Position numbers and translations under genes: made by a program | Assembly: GCA_003221825.1 (NCBI GenBank) | Contig: QHUE01000104.1 | Span: forward strand, 1 to 9,805 | Origin: Gemmatimonadota bacterium | Lineage (GTDB): Bacteria > Gemmatimonadota > Gemmatimonadetes > Gemmatimonadales > GWC2-71-9 | Direction of reading: 5' to 3' | DNA length: 9,805 nt | Part shown: one piece after another, positions 1-5,668 of the stretch | Position numbering within the stretch: position 1 is the stretch's first letter | Layout: each line of letters begins with the position of its first letter | Notes under the pieces: generated by a model | The model's database searches: none | Told to the model about the DNA's origin: nothing | Seen by the model: the letters and a program-made list of their open reading frames with translations, nothing else

Positions 1-72
1 AAGACCGGCATGACGGAGGACGAGCGCGCGCTGCTGGGCCGCTGGATCTCAGGCGGGGCGCCACTGCGGTAG
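1..72 (+). CDS. C-terminal fragment of a probable cytochrome-c-domain protein
   Basis: The first frame is open from base 1 and stops at TAG 70-72, giving the last 23 residues (KTGMTEDERALLGRWISGGA, then PLR). The pattern of Met-Thr-x-x-Glu, then Leu-Leu, then Trp-Ile, then Gly-Ala-Pro is typical of the last helix of c-type cytochrome domains, including the planctomycete-type domains that end in WI-x-x-GAP. The haem-binding CxxCH lies upstream of the window and cannot be seen, so this family call is inference from a short tail. A hairpin followed by T residues lies 38 bases after the stop. The protein would act on the periplasmic side if the call is right. Confidence 0.5.
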   Translation, partial: KTGMTEDERALLGRWISGGAPLR

Positions 73-110
73 TCCTCACCCGGGTTATTCGGGTTCGGAA
101 CAAAGACGTG

Positions 111-136
111 AGCCGCCCGCATCTCGAGCGGCTTTT
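111..136 (+). terminator. Probable intrinsic terminator of the upstream + strand gene
   Basis: A perfect 6-bp stem AGCCGC (111-116) / GCGGCT (128-133) with an 11-nt loop runs into TTTT (133-136). It lies 38 bases past the TAG of the cytochrome-like gene. The loop is long and the T-tract short, so it is a moderate rather than a strong terminator. Confidence 0.5.
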
Positions 137-152
137 GCGCAGAACGCTCCAA

Positions 153-193
153 ACTCGTTCGAGTAGTTCCCCCTCTCCCGAAGGGAGTGGGGG
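153..193. repeat. Two adjacent inverted repeats beyond the amidase 3' end
   Basis: ACTCG-TT-CGAGT (153-164) is a perfect 5-bp stem. It is followed by CCCCCTCTCCC (169-179), loop GAA, then GGGAGTGGGGG (183-193), which pairs at 10 of 11 positions (only T174/T188 mismatched). The second hairpin resembles the C/G-rich CCCTCTCCC...GGGAG intergenic repeats that occur in many copies in some G+C-rich genomes; multi-copy status cannot be tested here. On the minus strand it follows the amidase stop and could end that transcript, but there is no T-run after it, so a Rho-independent role is uncertain. Confidence 0.55.
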
Positions 194-235
194 TCAGGGG
201 GTGAGGACAACAAGGAGCGCGATCAGGGGGTGAGG
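194..235. repeat. 13-bp direct repeat, one copy supplying the amidase stop codon
   Basis: TCAGGGGGTGAGG occurs exactly at 194-206 and again at 223-235, 29 bases apart start to start. The second copy encodes the last four residues and stop of the amidase on the minus strand (Asn-Leu-Thr-Pro-TGA), so the gene's 3' end lies inside repeat sequence. The first copy abuts the inverted repeat 169-193. Confidence 0.7.
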
Positions 236-1800
236 TTTGCTGTCCGCAGGAAGCGTGGGGCGCGGCGTGGCTTCGCGGCCTGCTCGTACGCGTACGCCAG
301 CTTCAAGAGCGTCGCCTCGGTGTTGGCGCGCCCGATGAACGACATCCCCACCGGCAGACCGAACGAGTAGCCGACGGGAACCGCGACACTGGGATATCCC
401 GCCACCGCGGCGGGCGTCGAGCTCGCGCCCAGAAAGTGATCGCCATTGACGAGATCGGTGGGCCACGGCGGGCTCCCCGTGGGCGCCACGATCGCATCGA
501 GATTGTTCTGCGCGAAGGCGACATCGAGCCCCTCGGCCCGTGAGAGCCGCTGGTCTTTGGCGAGGGCATCGCGATACGCCTGATCGGTGAGCGGTCCCTT
601 CTCTTGCGCCTGCAGGAACAACTCCTGCCCGAAGTACGGCATTTCCCTAGCCTTGTTCGCTTCGTTGAATGCGATCACGTCGGCGAGCGTCTTCACGTGC
701 GCGCTCGGCGCCCACGCCGCGAGGTACGCCGCGAGATCCGCCTTGAGCTCGTACAACAGGACCGTGAGCTCCGAATCGTCGTATTCGGCGGCGTGCGGGA
801 TGTCCGCCGGATCGACGATCACGGCACCCTGGCGGCGCAACACGTTGATCGCCGCCTCGACGAGCGCGTCCGCCTCGGGGCTGTACCCGAAGAATTTCTT
901 GCGCGCCACGCCGATCCGCGCGCCGCGCAGCCCCGCAGGATCGAGACTGGCGCTATAGTCACGGCTCGCGAGCACCCCCAGGAGCGCCGCCGCGTCGGCG
1001 ACCGTCCGCGCCATGGGTCCGGCGGTATCCTGGCTGTGGGCGATCGGAATGATTCCCGCCCCGTCGATCAGACCGAGCGTCGGCTTCACACCGACCAACG
1101 AGCACGCGCTCGAGGGGCAGACGATCGAGCCGTCGGTCTCGGTCCCAATGCCGACCGCCGCAAAGCTTGCGGCGATGGCCGCGCCGGTGCCCGAGCTCGA
1201 GCCGCAAGGATTGCGATCGAGCGCGTACGGATTCGCGCACTGGCCGCCGCGCGCGCTCCAACCGCTGGACGATTGATTGGAGCGGATGTTGGCCCATTCG
1301 GAAAGATTCGTCTTGCCGAGGATGACGGCGCCGGCGGCGCGCAGCCGGGCCACGAGCGGCGCGTCGCGCGGCGGCGTAACGGCCGCGAGGGCGAGCGAGC
1401 CGGCCGTCGTCATCATCCGGTCCACCGTCGCGATGTTGTCTTTCACGAGCACCGGAATGCCGTGCAGCGGCCCGCGTACCCGGCCCGCCTTGCGCTCGGC
1501 GTCGAGCCGGTCGGCGATGGCGAGCGTGTCGGGGTTGGTTTCGAGCACCGCATGGAGCGCGGGATCGAGCTCGGCGATGCGCGCGAGGTAGGCCGCGCAG
1601 ATGGAGCGCGAGGTGCGCGCGCCGGTGCGCATGGAATCCTGGAGCTGGGCGACGGTGATCTCTTCCAGGTCAAAATCGGTCGTCGTGACAAGTAGGGGCG
1701 CAGCATGCTGCGCCCCTACAGGCCGCACGATGATCGATCCGGCAACCGCGCCAGCACCGTACTTAAGGAAGGAGCGCCGACTCAAATCGTCCGTCATCAT
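223..1800 (-). CDS. Tat-exported amidase-signature hydrolase (peptide-amidase-like)
   Basis: This 525-residue protein is an amidase-signature serine hydrolase. The family cleaves amide bonds, releasing ammonia or an amine. The Lys-cisSer-Ser triad is visible: K120 in VLVKDNI, S201 in NPCGSSSG and S225 in TETDGSIVCP, with the usual 24-residue spacing between the two serines. The stretch NLSEWANIRSNQSSSGW strongly resembles bacterial peptide amidases, which act on C-terminal amides; substrate is inferred. The N-terminus is a twin-arginine signal (SRRSFLK, residues 7-13, then a weakly hydrophobic Ala/Gly stretch), so the enzyme should be exported folded. I chose ATG at 1800 because GGAG lies just upstream; ATG 1797 is 6 nt from that GGAG and equally possible. 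A TTG at 1866 would bury the Tat motif. A 28-bp palindrome is read through residues 28-37. It is a single transcription unit, divergent from the cyclase gene. Confidence 0.93.
   Translation of the reverse strand: MMTDDLSRRSFLKYGAGAVAGSIIVRPVGAQHAAPLLVTTTDFDLEEITVAQLQDSMRTGARTSRSICAAYLARIAELDPALHAVLETNPDTLAIADRLDAERKAGRVRGPLHGIPVLVKDNIATVDRMMTTAGSLALAAVTPPRDAPLVARLRAAGAVILGKTNLSEWANIRSNQSSSGWSARGGQCANPYALDRNPCGSSSGTGAAIAASFAAVGIGTETDGSIVCPSSACSLVGVKPTLGLIDGAGIIPIAHSQDTAGPMARTVADAAALLGVLASRDYSASLDPAGLRGARIGVARKKFFGYSPEADALVEAAINVLRRQGAVIVDPADIPHAAEYDDSELTVLLYELKADLAAYLAAWAPSAHVKTLADVIAFNEANKAREMPYFGQELFLQAQEKGPLTDQAYRDALAKDQRLSRAEGLDVAFAQNNLDAIVAPTGSPPWPTDLVNGDHFLGASSTPAAVAGYPSVAVPVGYSFGLPVGMSFIGRANTEATLLKLAYAYEQAAKPRRAPRFLRTANLTP
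1692..1719. repeat. Perfect 28-bp palindrome inside the amidase signal-peptide region
   Basis: The 14-base arm GTAGGGGCGCAGCA (1692-1705) is followed directly by its exact reverse complement to 1719. On the minus strand the element begins exactly on a codon boundary and reads Val-Gly-Ala-Gln-His-Ala-Ala-Pro-Leu, residues 28-36, just after the hydrophobic part of the Tat signal. The mRNA would form a very stable hairpin about 80 bases after the start codon. Similar GTAGGGGCG...CGCCCCTAC palindromes are dispersed repeats in several bacterial lineages; whether this one is multi-copy in this genome cannot be judged from one window. Confidence 0.85.
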
Positions 1801-1811
1801 GGTCTCCGATA

Positions 1812-1862
1812 GGGGCCCCCAAGTCTGATTCCGTGATTTCCAGCGCGCCAGATCACGTGATT
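1812..1862. promoter_or_regulatory. Divergent control region between amidase and diguanylate cyclase genes
   Basis: Between the two divergent starts lie a perfect 10-bp palindrome ATCACGTGAT (1852-1861), a GGGGCCCC palindrome (1812-1819) and a direct repeat of CGTGATT (1832-1838 and 1856-1862, 24 bases apart, a little over two helical turns). These could be regulator binding sites. No convincing -35/-10 pair was found on either strand, so this is a suggestion from symmetry and position only. Confidence 0.3.
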
Positions 1863-1925
1863 CCAAGCACGGTTCCGGCGCCCATCTTGCAATAACCTCC
1901 GCCGCATGAATCTTGTGGCAGCCCT

Positions 1926-1932
1926 GGAGGAG
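1926..1932 (+). promoter_or_regulatory. Strong ribosome binding site pointing to a CTG start
   Basis: GGAGGAG at 1926-1932 is a near-perfect Shine-Dalgarno sequence, and exactly 8 bases later is CTG 1941, in frame with the cyclase. The ATG at 1986 has only weak GGA/GAAG upstream and is 53 bases away. The frame has no ATG, GTG or TTG between the stop at 1893-1895 and 1986. This site therefore decides the start. CCTCC at 1896-1900 can pair with GGAGG at 1926-1930, which might hide the site. Confidence 0.65.
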
Positions 1933-1940
1933 ATCCGAAC

Positions 1941-3596
1941 CTGAGTTTTCTGCGCTTTTCCCGATTTACCAGCATCCGGACGAAGATGCTGATGTTCGCC
2001 GTCGTCGCGACGTTGTTGCCGTCGCTGACGACGGTCTGGATTTCTTATATCGAAAACAAGCGCGCGCTCCAGGCCAAAGCCTCCGAGGAATTGCTGGGCG
2101 TCACCGCGCAGGCGCAGCGTGAAGTCGATCTCTGGACCAAAGGGCTGCGCTACGACTTGCGCGTGTTCTCGAGCTCGTATGAAGTCACGGAGAACCTCGA
2201 GCGCATCCCCCTCGCGAACGGCGAGCCGGTCCATTCGGGGATCTACTTCAAGCGGCTCACCGACTACCTCAATTCGGTGCGTGACCGCTTCCCCGATTAC
2301 GCCGAGCTGCTCGTACTCGATCAGCACGGCCACCTCGTGGCGACGAGCGCGGCACATGCCCGCGCCGTGCCGCTGCCGCCCGACTGGGCCACCGAGCTCA
2401 CCAAGAACGATTGGGCCCTCGGCGCGCCGTACTGGGACTCGACGGGCACCCACGCGGAGATGCTCGTGTCCGTGCCGATCGAGTCGGCACGGCGCGCCGG
2501 GCGGGGCGCCGGCGGGGTGCAGTTGCTCGGGGCCCTGGCGTCGCGCGTCAACCTGCACGCGGTGGCCGACACGCTGCGGCGCTTTGCGCCGGGCGACTCG
2601 GGCCAGATCTATCTGATGACCCGCACCGGCCGGCTCATCATCAGCTCGCGCGGCAGCTCGCGCGAGCTGATGCGGCAAGGCTACGCCCGTGACGCCGCGA
2701 ACTGGCTGCTGGCGCGCGAAGGCCGCGCGATCCAGTTCGGGAGCTTCACGGGCGAGCGCGTCGTGGGCAGCGTGCGCGTCGTGCCGGCCCTCAACTGGGT
2801 GGTGGTGTCCGAGATCCCGTCGGCGGAGGCGTTCAGACAGGTCGCCCGGCTGCGCAACGTCACGTTGGGGATCGTGACACTGTTGCTGGCCGTCCTCGGT
2901 GCGCTCGCGTATCTGCTAAGCCTGCTGATCGTGCGTCCGGTCAACCGGCTTACGCAAGCCGCGGGCAAAGTCGCGAAGGGCGATCTCGAGGTGGGCCTGC
3001 CCGTGACGACGGGCGGGGAGGTCGGCTATCTGACCGAGGTCTTCAACGACATGGTCGCGCGGCTGCGCGAGAGCCGCGCCGAGCTCGAGCGCCTCTCGGT
3101 CACCGATGCCTTGACCGGCCTGTACAACCGCCTGCGGATGATGGAAAGCCTGGAGAACGAGGTGCGCCGGTCCCGGCGGCTGCATCACCGCTTCTCGGTC
3201 GTGATGGCCGACGTCGACTTGTTCAAGCAGTACAACGACGACTACGGGCATCCCGCCGGCGATGTGGTGCTCAAGCGCGTGGCGGCGATCATGCGTGAGG
3301 CGAGCCGGGACGTGGACTTCGTGGCGCGCTACGGCGGCGAGGAATTCCTGATCATGCTGCCCGAGACGGAAATCGAGGGCGCGACCCAGTTCGCCGAGCG
3401 GATTCGGAAGAAGTTGGCGAGTGAGCCGTTACCTGCCGGGAAGATCACGCTAAGCCTGGGCGTGTCCGCATTCCCCATGCACGGGGACACGCCGGACCAG
3501 CTCATCGCAGAGGCCGACGCCGCGCTCTACCTCGCGAAACGCGCCGGTGGCGACCGCGTCGTCGCGGCGGCGCGCCCGAAGGTGCCGGCGCGGTAG
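1941..3596 (+). CDS. Membrane diguanylate cyclase: sensor domain, HAMP, GGDEF
   Basis: This enzyme makes c-di-GMP from two GTP in the cytoplasm in response to an extracytoplasmic signal. From the CTG start (551 residues): a basic segment ending SIRTK, TM1 about 16-38, a periplasmic sensor about 40-305 with the layout of a dCache domain, TM2 about 306-330, HAMP about 325-380 (VRPVNRL...KGDLEVGLP), then GGDEF about 385-540 starting LSVTDALTGLYNR. The active site is GGEEF at 465-469, the metal-binding Asp lies in ADVDLFKQYND, and the RxxD inhibitory site (RDVD, 456-459) sits at the canonical spacing, so it should be active and product-inhibited. The CTG start is preferred because of the strong Shine-Dalgarno site and because SIRTK before TM1 is common in this architecture. 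ATG 1986 is the conventional alternative and would remove the positive charges ahead of TM1. No EAL domain is present and no c-di-GMP effector is nearby. Confidence 0.92.
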   Translation: MSFLRFSRFTSIRTKMLMFAVVATLLPSLTTVWISYIENKRALQAKASEELLGVTAQAQREVDLWTKGLRYDLRVFSSSYEVTENLERIPLANGEPVHSGIYFKRLTDYLNSVRDRFPDYAELLVLDQHGHLVATSAAHARAVPLPPDWATELTKNDWALGAPYWDSTGTHAEMLVSVPIESARRAGRGAGGVQLLGALASRVNLHAVADTLRRFAPGDSGQIYLMTRTGRLIISSRGSSRELMRQGYARDAANWLLAREGRAIQFGSFTGERVVGSVRVVPALNWVVVSEIPSAEAFRQVARLRNVTLGIVTLLLAVLGALAYLLSLLIVRPVNRLTQAAGKVAKGDLEVGLPVTTGGEVGYLTEVFNDMVARLRESRAELERLSVTDALTGLYNRLRMMESLENEVRRSRRLHHRFSVVMADVDLFKQYNDDYGHPAGDVVLKRVAAIMREASRDVDFVARYGGEEFLIMLPETEIEGATQFAERIRKKLASEPLPAGKITLSLGVSAFPMHGDTPDQLIAEADAALYLAKRAGGDRVVAAARPKVPAR

Positions 3597-3616
3597 TCGA
3601 GGGTTACTGCCGCCGG
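3585..3616. terminator. Hairpin spanning both convergent stop codons
   Basis: CCGGCG (3585-3590) pairs with CGCCGG (3611-3616). After one bulged C (3610), 3591-3596 pairs with 3604-3609 including two G-T wobbles, leaving a 7-nt loop (3597-3603). Both stop codons, TAG 3594-3596 (+) and TAA 3606-3604 (-), lie within the stem. There is no T-tract on either side, so it may be a bidirectional Rho-independent-like barrier, an mRNA 3'-end stabiliser, or chance in G+C-rich DNA. Confidence 0.35.
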
Positions 3617-4356
3617 TCGATCAGTGTCTGATGGATCCAGCCGGGCCGGTCGGAATCATCCTTGATGCGCACCCACTGTTCCACGTAGGAGTACGCGACG
3701 ATCGGGACGCCGGTCTCCAGCGTGAAGAGCACCTTGAATCCCGAACCCGGCCCCTCGCGCACATTCGCGCGTCCCGTGGTTTGCAGGCGCAACGGCAGCG
3801 CGAACGGAACCTCCCCCTTGCGTGTCGTTTGCCGATCGTCGCTGCCGACCCGTCCCTGCCCCGCCGCCGCGGCATTCTTGGCTTCAGTCGCGAGGTACAG
3901 GGCGCCTGCGTAGTTCTGCTGATCGAATTCCGCCGTCGCGAGCTGGAGGAGATGGCTGCCCTGGTCGAACTCCGGCGAAGCCGGGGCGTTGTTGCCGTTC
4001 GCGGTCCGCAACGCTTGCAGCGCAATCTCGGCCTCGGCCATCCCGGATGCCGCCTCGGCCCGAGTCGCAAGCGATTGCAGTTTCGCCATCGCCCGCACCA
4101 CCTCGCGGCGCGCATCGTCGAGCCGGCTCTGCAGCTCGTCCACTTGCGCTTCCTGCTCCAACACTTTCAACTCGAGACGTGCCGCCCGCTGCTCCAGCGC
4201 CGTGTCGCGCACCACCACGGGTTGCCGCGGCGTCACGCGCGCGCTGTCGCGGGGCGCGCGCACCGGCGGCGCGGTCCCCGCGTGATGCGGCCGGCACGCC
4301 GCGCCGAGCAGCACGGCGAGAAGGAGGAGGGAGCGCATAGGGCGAGTAAGTTGCAT
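3604..4356 (-). CDS. Exported coiled-coil protein with C-terminal bacterial SH3 domain
   Basis: The protein has 250 residues. Its N-terminus MQLTRPMRSLLLLAVLLGAAC is a short basic segment, a hydrophobic core and a Cys at position 21. The lipobox-like LGAAC is imperfect because Gly occupies -3, so it is an exported and possibly lipid-anchored protein. A Pro/Arg linker follows, then a charged coiled coil (about residues 50-115, rich in Glu, Arg, Leu and Gln heptads), a short helical unit resembling LLxLAxxEFxxxxYxxAxxLAxxA repeats, and an SH3b domain (about 190-250, with RANVREGPGSGFKV, EQWVRI and GWIH). SH3b domains commonly bind peptidoglycan or envelope proteins, so a cell-wall role is inferred. 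ATG 4356 was chosen to include the signal; ATG 4338 is possible, and neither has a clear Shine-Dalgarno site. The upstream open frame to 4578 is Arg-rich and overlaps the cold-shock leader. It converges on the cyclase with a 7-base gap. Confidence 0.85.
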   Translation of the reverse strand: MQLTRPMRSLLLLAVLLGAACRPHHAGTAPPVRAPRDSARVTPRQPVVVRDTALEQRAARLELKVLEQEAQVDELQSRLDDARREVVRAMAKLQSLATRAEAASGMAEAEIALQALRTANGNNAPASPEFDQGSHLLQLATAEFDQQNYAGALYLATEAKNAAAAGQGRVGSDDRQTTRKGEVPFALPLRLQTTGRANVREGPGSGFKVLFTLETGVPIVAYSYVEQWVRIKDDSDRPGWIHQTLIDRRQ

Positions 4357-4389
4357 CCGGATGCCCGTTCGTTCAACCGCGCGCGGCCA

Positions 4390-4418
4390 TTGACTTGGTT
4401 TTGCGCTGTGGTGATGCT
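4390..4418 (+). promoter_or_regulatory. Possible sigma-70-type promoter for the cold-shock gene
   Basis: TTGACT at 4390-4395 matches the -35 consensus at five of six positions. After a 17-base spacer, GATGCT (4413-4418) keeps the key A2 and T6 of the -10 element but is otherwise weak. Transcription would begin near 4425 and give a leader of about 145 bases before ATG 4572. Long leaders are typical of cold-shock genes. Confidence 0.35.
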
Positions 4419-4424
4419 TCGGGC

Positions 4425-4571
4425 GAGCGCAGGGGCCACGGCACGGGGCCGTGTGCTGGACACCAGTGGACTGATCGAGGACCTGGGCTGTTCGCCTGCG
4501 GTCCTCGCGTCGTTTCTGGTTCGAGCGTCTGTCCCGCCGCTCAACCGCACTAGCTAGGGAGCAACGAACAG
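4425..4571 (+). promoter_or_regulatory. Putative structured 5' leader of the cold-shock gene
   Basis: The 215-base gap between the divergent SH3 and cold-shock genes holds no gene. Within it are hairpins such as CACGGC (4437-4442) / GCCGTG (4448-4453) and CTGG-ACA-CCAG just after it, and a Shine-Dalgarno-like AGGGAG at 4556-4561, 10 bases before the ATG. In other bacteria csp leaders fold differently at low temperature to control stability and translation; that role is inferred from position here. Confidence 0.3.
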
Positions 4572-4781
4572 ATGGCACGCATCACCGGTACCGTGAAGTG
4601 GTTCAACGACGCCAAGGGCTTCGGCTTCATCACGCCCGAAAACGGCGGCAAAGACTGCTTCGTGCATCACACCGCGATTCAGGGGGAAGGGTTCAAGTCG
4701 CTGACCGAAGGCCAGCGCGTCGAGTTCGAAATCGTGCAGGCGCAGAAAGGCCCCGCAGCGCAGAACGTCGTGAAGCTGTAG
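4572..4781 (+). CDS. csp: Cold-shock domain RNA chaperone (CspA family)
   Basis: The 69-residue protein is a single five-strand OB-fold cold-shock domain of standard CspA length. It begins MARITGTVKWFNDAKGFGFI; the RNP1 motif KGFGFI is intact and RNP2 is CFVHH, where the usual first residue Val or Ile is Cys. The family binds single-stranded RNA and DNA in the cytoplasm, melts secondary structure and aids translation and transcription antitermination, often after temperature shift or during growth. It is monocistronic: it appears to have its own promoter and leader and ends 23 bases before a very strong intrinsic terminator. A paralogue number such as cspA or cspE cannot be assigned from sequence alone. 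Confidence 0.97.
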   Translation: MARITGTVKWFNDAKGFGFITPENGGKDCFVHHTAIQGEGFKSLTEGQRVEFEIVQAQKGPAAQNVVKL

Positions 4782-4804
4782 CCACCCACCATATCTGAGC
4801 GGCA

Positions 4805-4840
4805 CGGCGCCACCGGTTCCCGGAGGCGCCGGTTTTTTTT
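4805..4840 (+). terminator. Strong intrinsic terminator of the cold-shock gene
   Basis: CGGCGCC (4805-4811) pairs with GGCGCCG (4825-4831). After an A/A mismatch, CCGG (4813-4816) pairs with CCGG (4820-4823) over a TTC loop. Eight T residues follow (4833-4840) after a single G. This is the clearest terminator in the window. Confidence 0.93.
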
Positions 4841-4852
4841 GAGGGGTTAGAT

Positions 4853-4886
4853 GCCGATTTCGGCGTCTCATCCCAAAGGATGAGAC
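4853..4886. repeat. Tandem inverted repeats upstream of the response-regulator gene
   Basis: GCCGA-TT-TCGGC (4853-4864) is followed immediately by GTCTCATCC (4865-4873), loop CAAA, and GGATGAGAC (4878-4886), a perfect 9-bp stem. They lie between the csp terminator and the regulator gene start, about 90 bases upstream of ATG 4977. They could be an operator for a dimeric regulator, perhaps autoregulation, or an RNA element of the leader. There is no T-tract, so a second terminator is unlikely. Confidence 0.5.
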
Positions 4887-4976
4887 CAATACCGGAGCCG
4901 CTCGTCTTGACTAATCCCTGGGGAATTCGCCAACCTATTCAGTCACTCTCCACCCGGAACGAGGGCGGTCAGTGCA

Positions 4977-5660
4977 ATGACGAAGAAAATCCAGATCCTG
5001 GTCATCGAGGACAATCGCCTGCTGCGTGACGGTCTCGCGGGCATGTTGGACTCCGAACGCGAATTCAAGGTCGTCGCGTCCGCCGAGGGCGGATCGGCCG
5101 CGCTGCAGCGGCTGCAGGAGACCAAACCGAATGTCGTGCTGGTGGATGCCGCGCTCGGGCGCAATCGCAGTCAGCGGCTCGTCGAAAGTATCAAAGAGGC
5201 GGCGCCGCATGCGCGCATCATCATGATGGATATGCAGCCCGAAGAGGAAGACGTCATCGATTTCATCAAACGGGGCGCGAACGGCTTTATCGCGAAGGAC
5301 GCCGCGTTCGAGGATCTCGTCAACACCATTCGGCAGGTCGCCAACGGCGGCGACGTGGTCCCCCCGGCGCTGACGGGCACCCTGCTCTCGCACATCGCCA
5401 AACAGGCATCCGTGCTGCGCAATACGCCGATGATGGCGTCGGTGCGGATGACCAAGCGCGAGCAGCAGATCACCGACCTCATCGCCGAGGGGCTCAGCAA
5501 CAAGGAAATCGCGCAGCGGCTCAACATCGCGACGTACACGGTGAAGAGTCACGTGCACAACATCCTGGAGAAGCTGGCGCTGCACAGTCGGCTCCAGATC
5601 GCCGCGCACGCACATAAGAAGACCCCCCCGAAGGGCGACCGGAGAAGGTTCGTCCGCTAG
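4977..5660 (+). CDS. NarL/FixJ-family response regulator with LuxR-type HTH
   Basis: The 227-residue protein has a receiver domain (about 5-120) and a LuxR/GerE DNA-binding domain (about 155-215: MTKREQQITDLIAEGLSNKE, then a recognition helix with TVKSHVHNILEKL). Receiver landmarks are the acidic pair E11-D12, phosphoacceptor D57 in VVLVDAAL, and conserved K107 in FIAKDA. The switch position, normally Thr or Ser after a hydrophobic strand, is Asp85 in RIIMMDMQP, so phosphorylation-driven switching may be altered or this subclass may work differently. It should bind DNA as a dimer and regulate transcription. No histidine kinase is in the window, so it is an orphan here. The ATG has GAGGG about 11 bases upstream. 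The basic tail (KKTPPKGDRRRFVR) is unusual. It is convergent with the LemA gene, with an 8-base gap. Confidence 0.93.
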   Translation: MTKKIQILVIEDNRLLRDGLAGMLDSEREFKVVASAEGGSAALQRLQETKPNVVLVDAALGRNRSQRLVESIKEAAPHARIIMMDMQPEEEDVIDFIKRGANGFIAKDAAFEDLVNTIRQVANGGDVVPPALTGTLLSHIAKQASVLRNTPMMASVRMTKREQQITDLIAEGLSNKEIAQRLNIATYTVKSHVHNILEKLALHSRLQIAAHAHKKTPPKGDRRRFVR

Positions 5661-5668
5661 CGCCCGGC

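Noticed and set aside
604..1695. Long + strand open frame opposite the amidase
   Set aside because: Its translation is a run of Arg, Ala and Gly with no recognisable domain, and it lies wholly antisense to a gene with a complete catalytic triad. Long shadow frames are expected in such G+C-rich DNA.
1801..1866. Amidase start at TTG 1866
   Set aside because: It would put 22 extra residues ahead of the twin-arginine motif; ATG 1800 or 1797 has GGAG at a usable distance.
1797..2678. Minus-strand open frame opposite the cyclase sensor region
   Set aside because: Antisense to a well-supported sensor domain, Arg-rich, no recognisable motif.
3547..4557. Long + strand open frame opposite the SH3-domain gene
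   Set aside because: It is Arg/His-rich with no domain, overlaps the cyclase 3' end, and the minus strand carries a clear signal, coiled coil and SH3b domain.
4907..4935. TTGACT as a -35 element for the response-regulator gene
   Set aside because: No acceptable -10 hexamer lies 16-19 bases downstream (the sequence there is CCAACCTA); the nearest AT-rich hexamer is 22 bases away.
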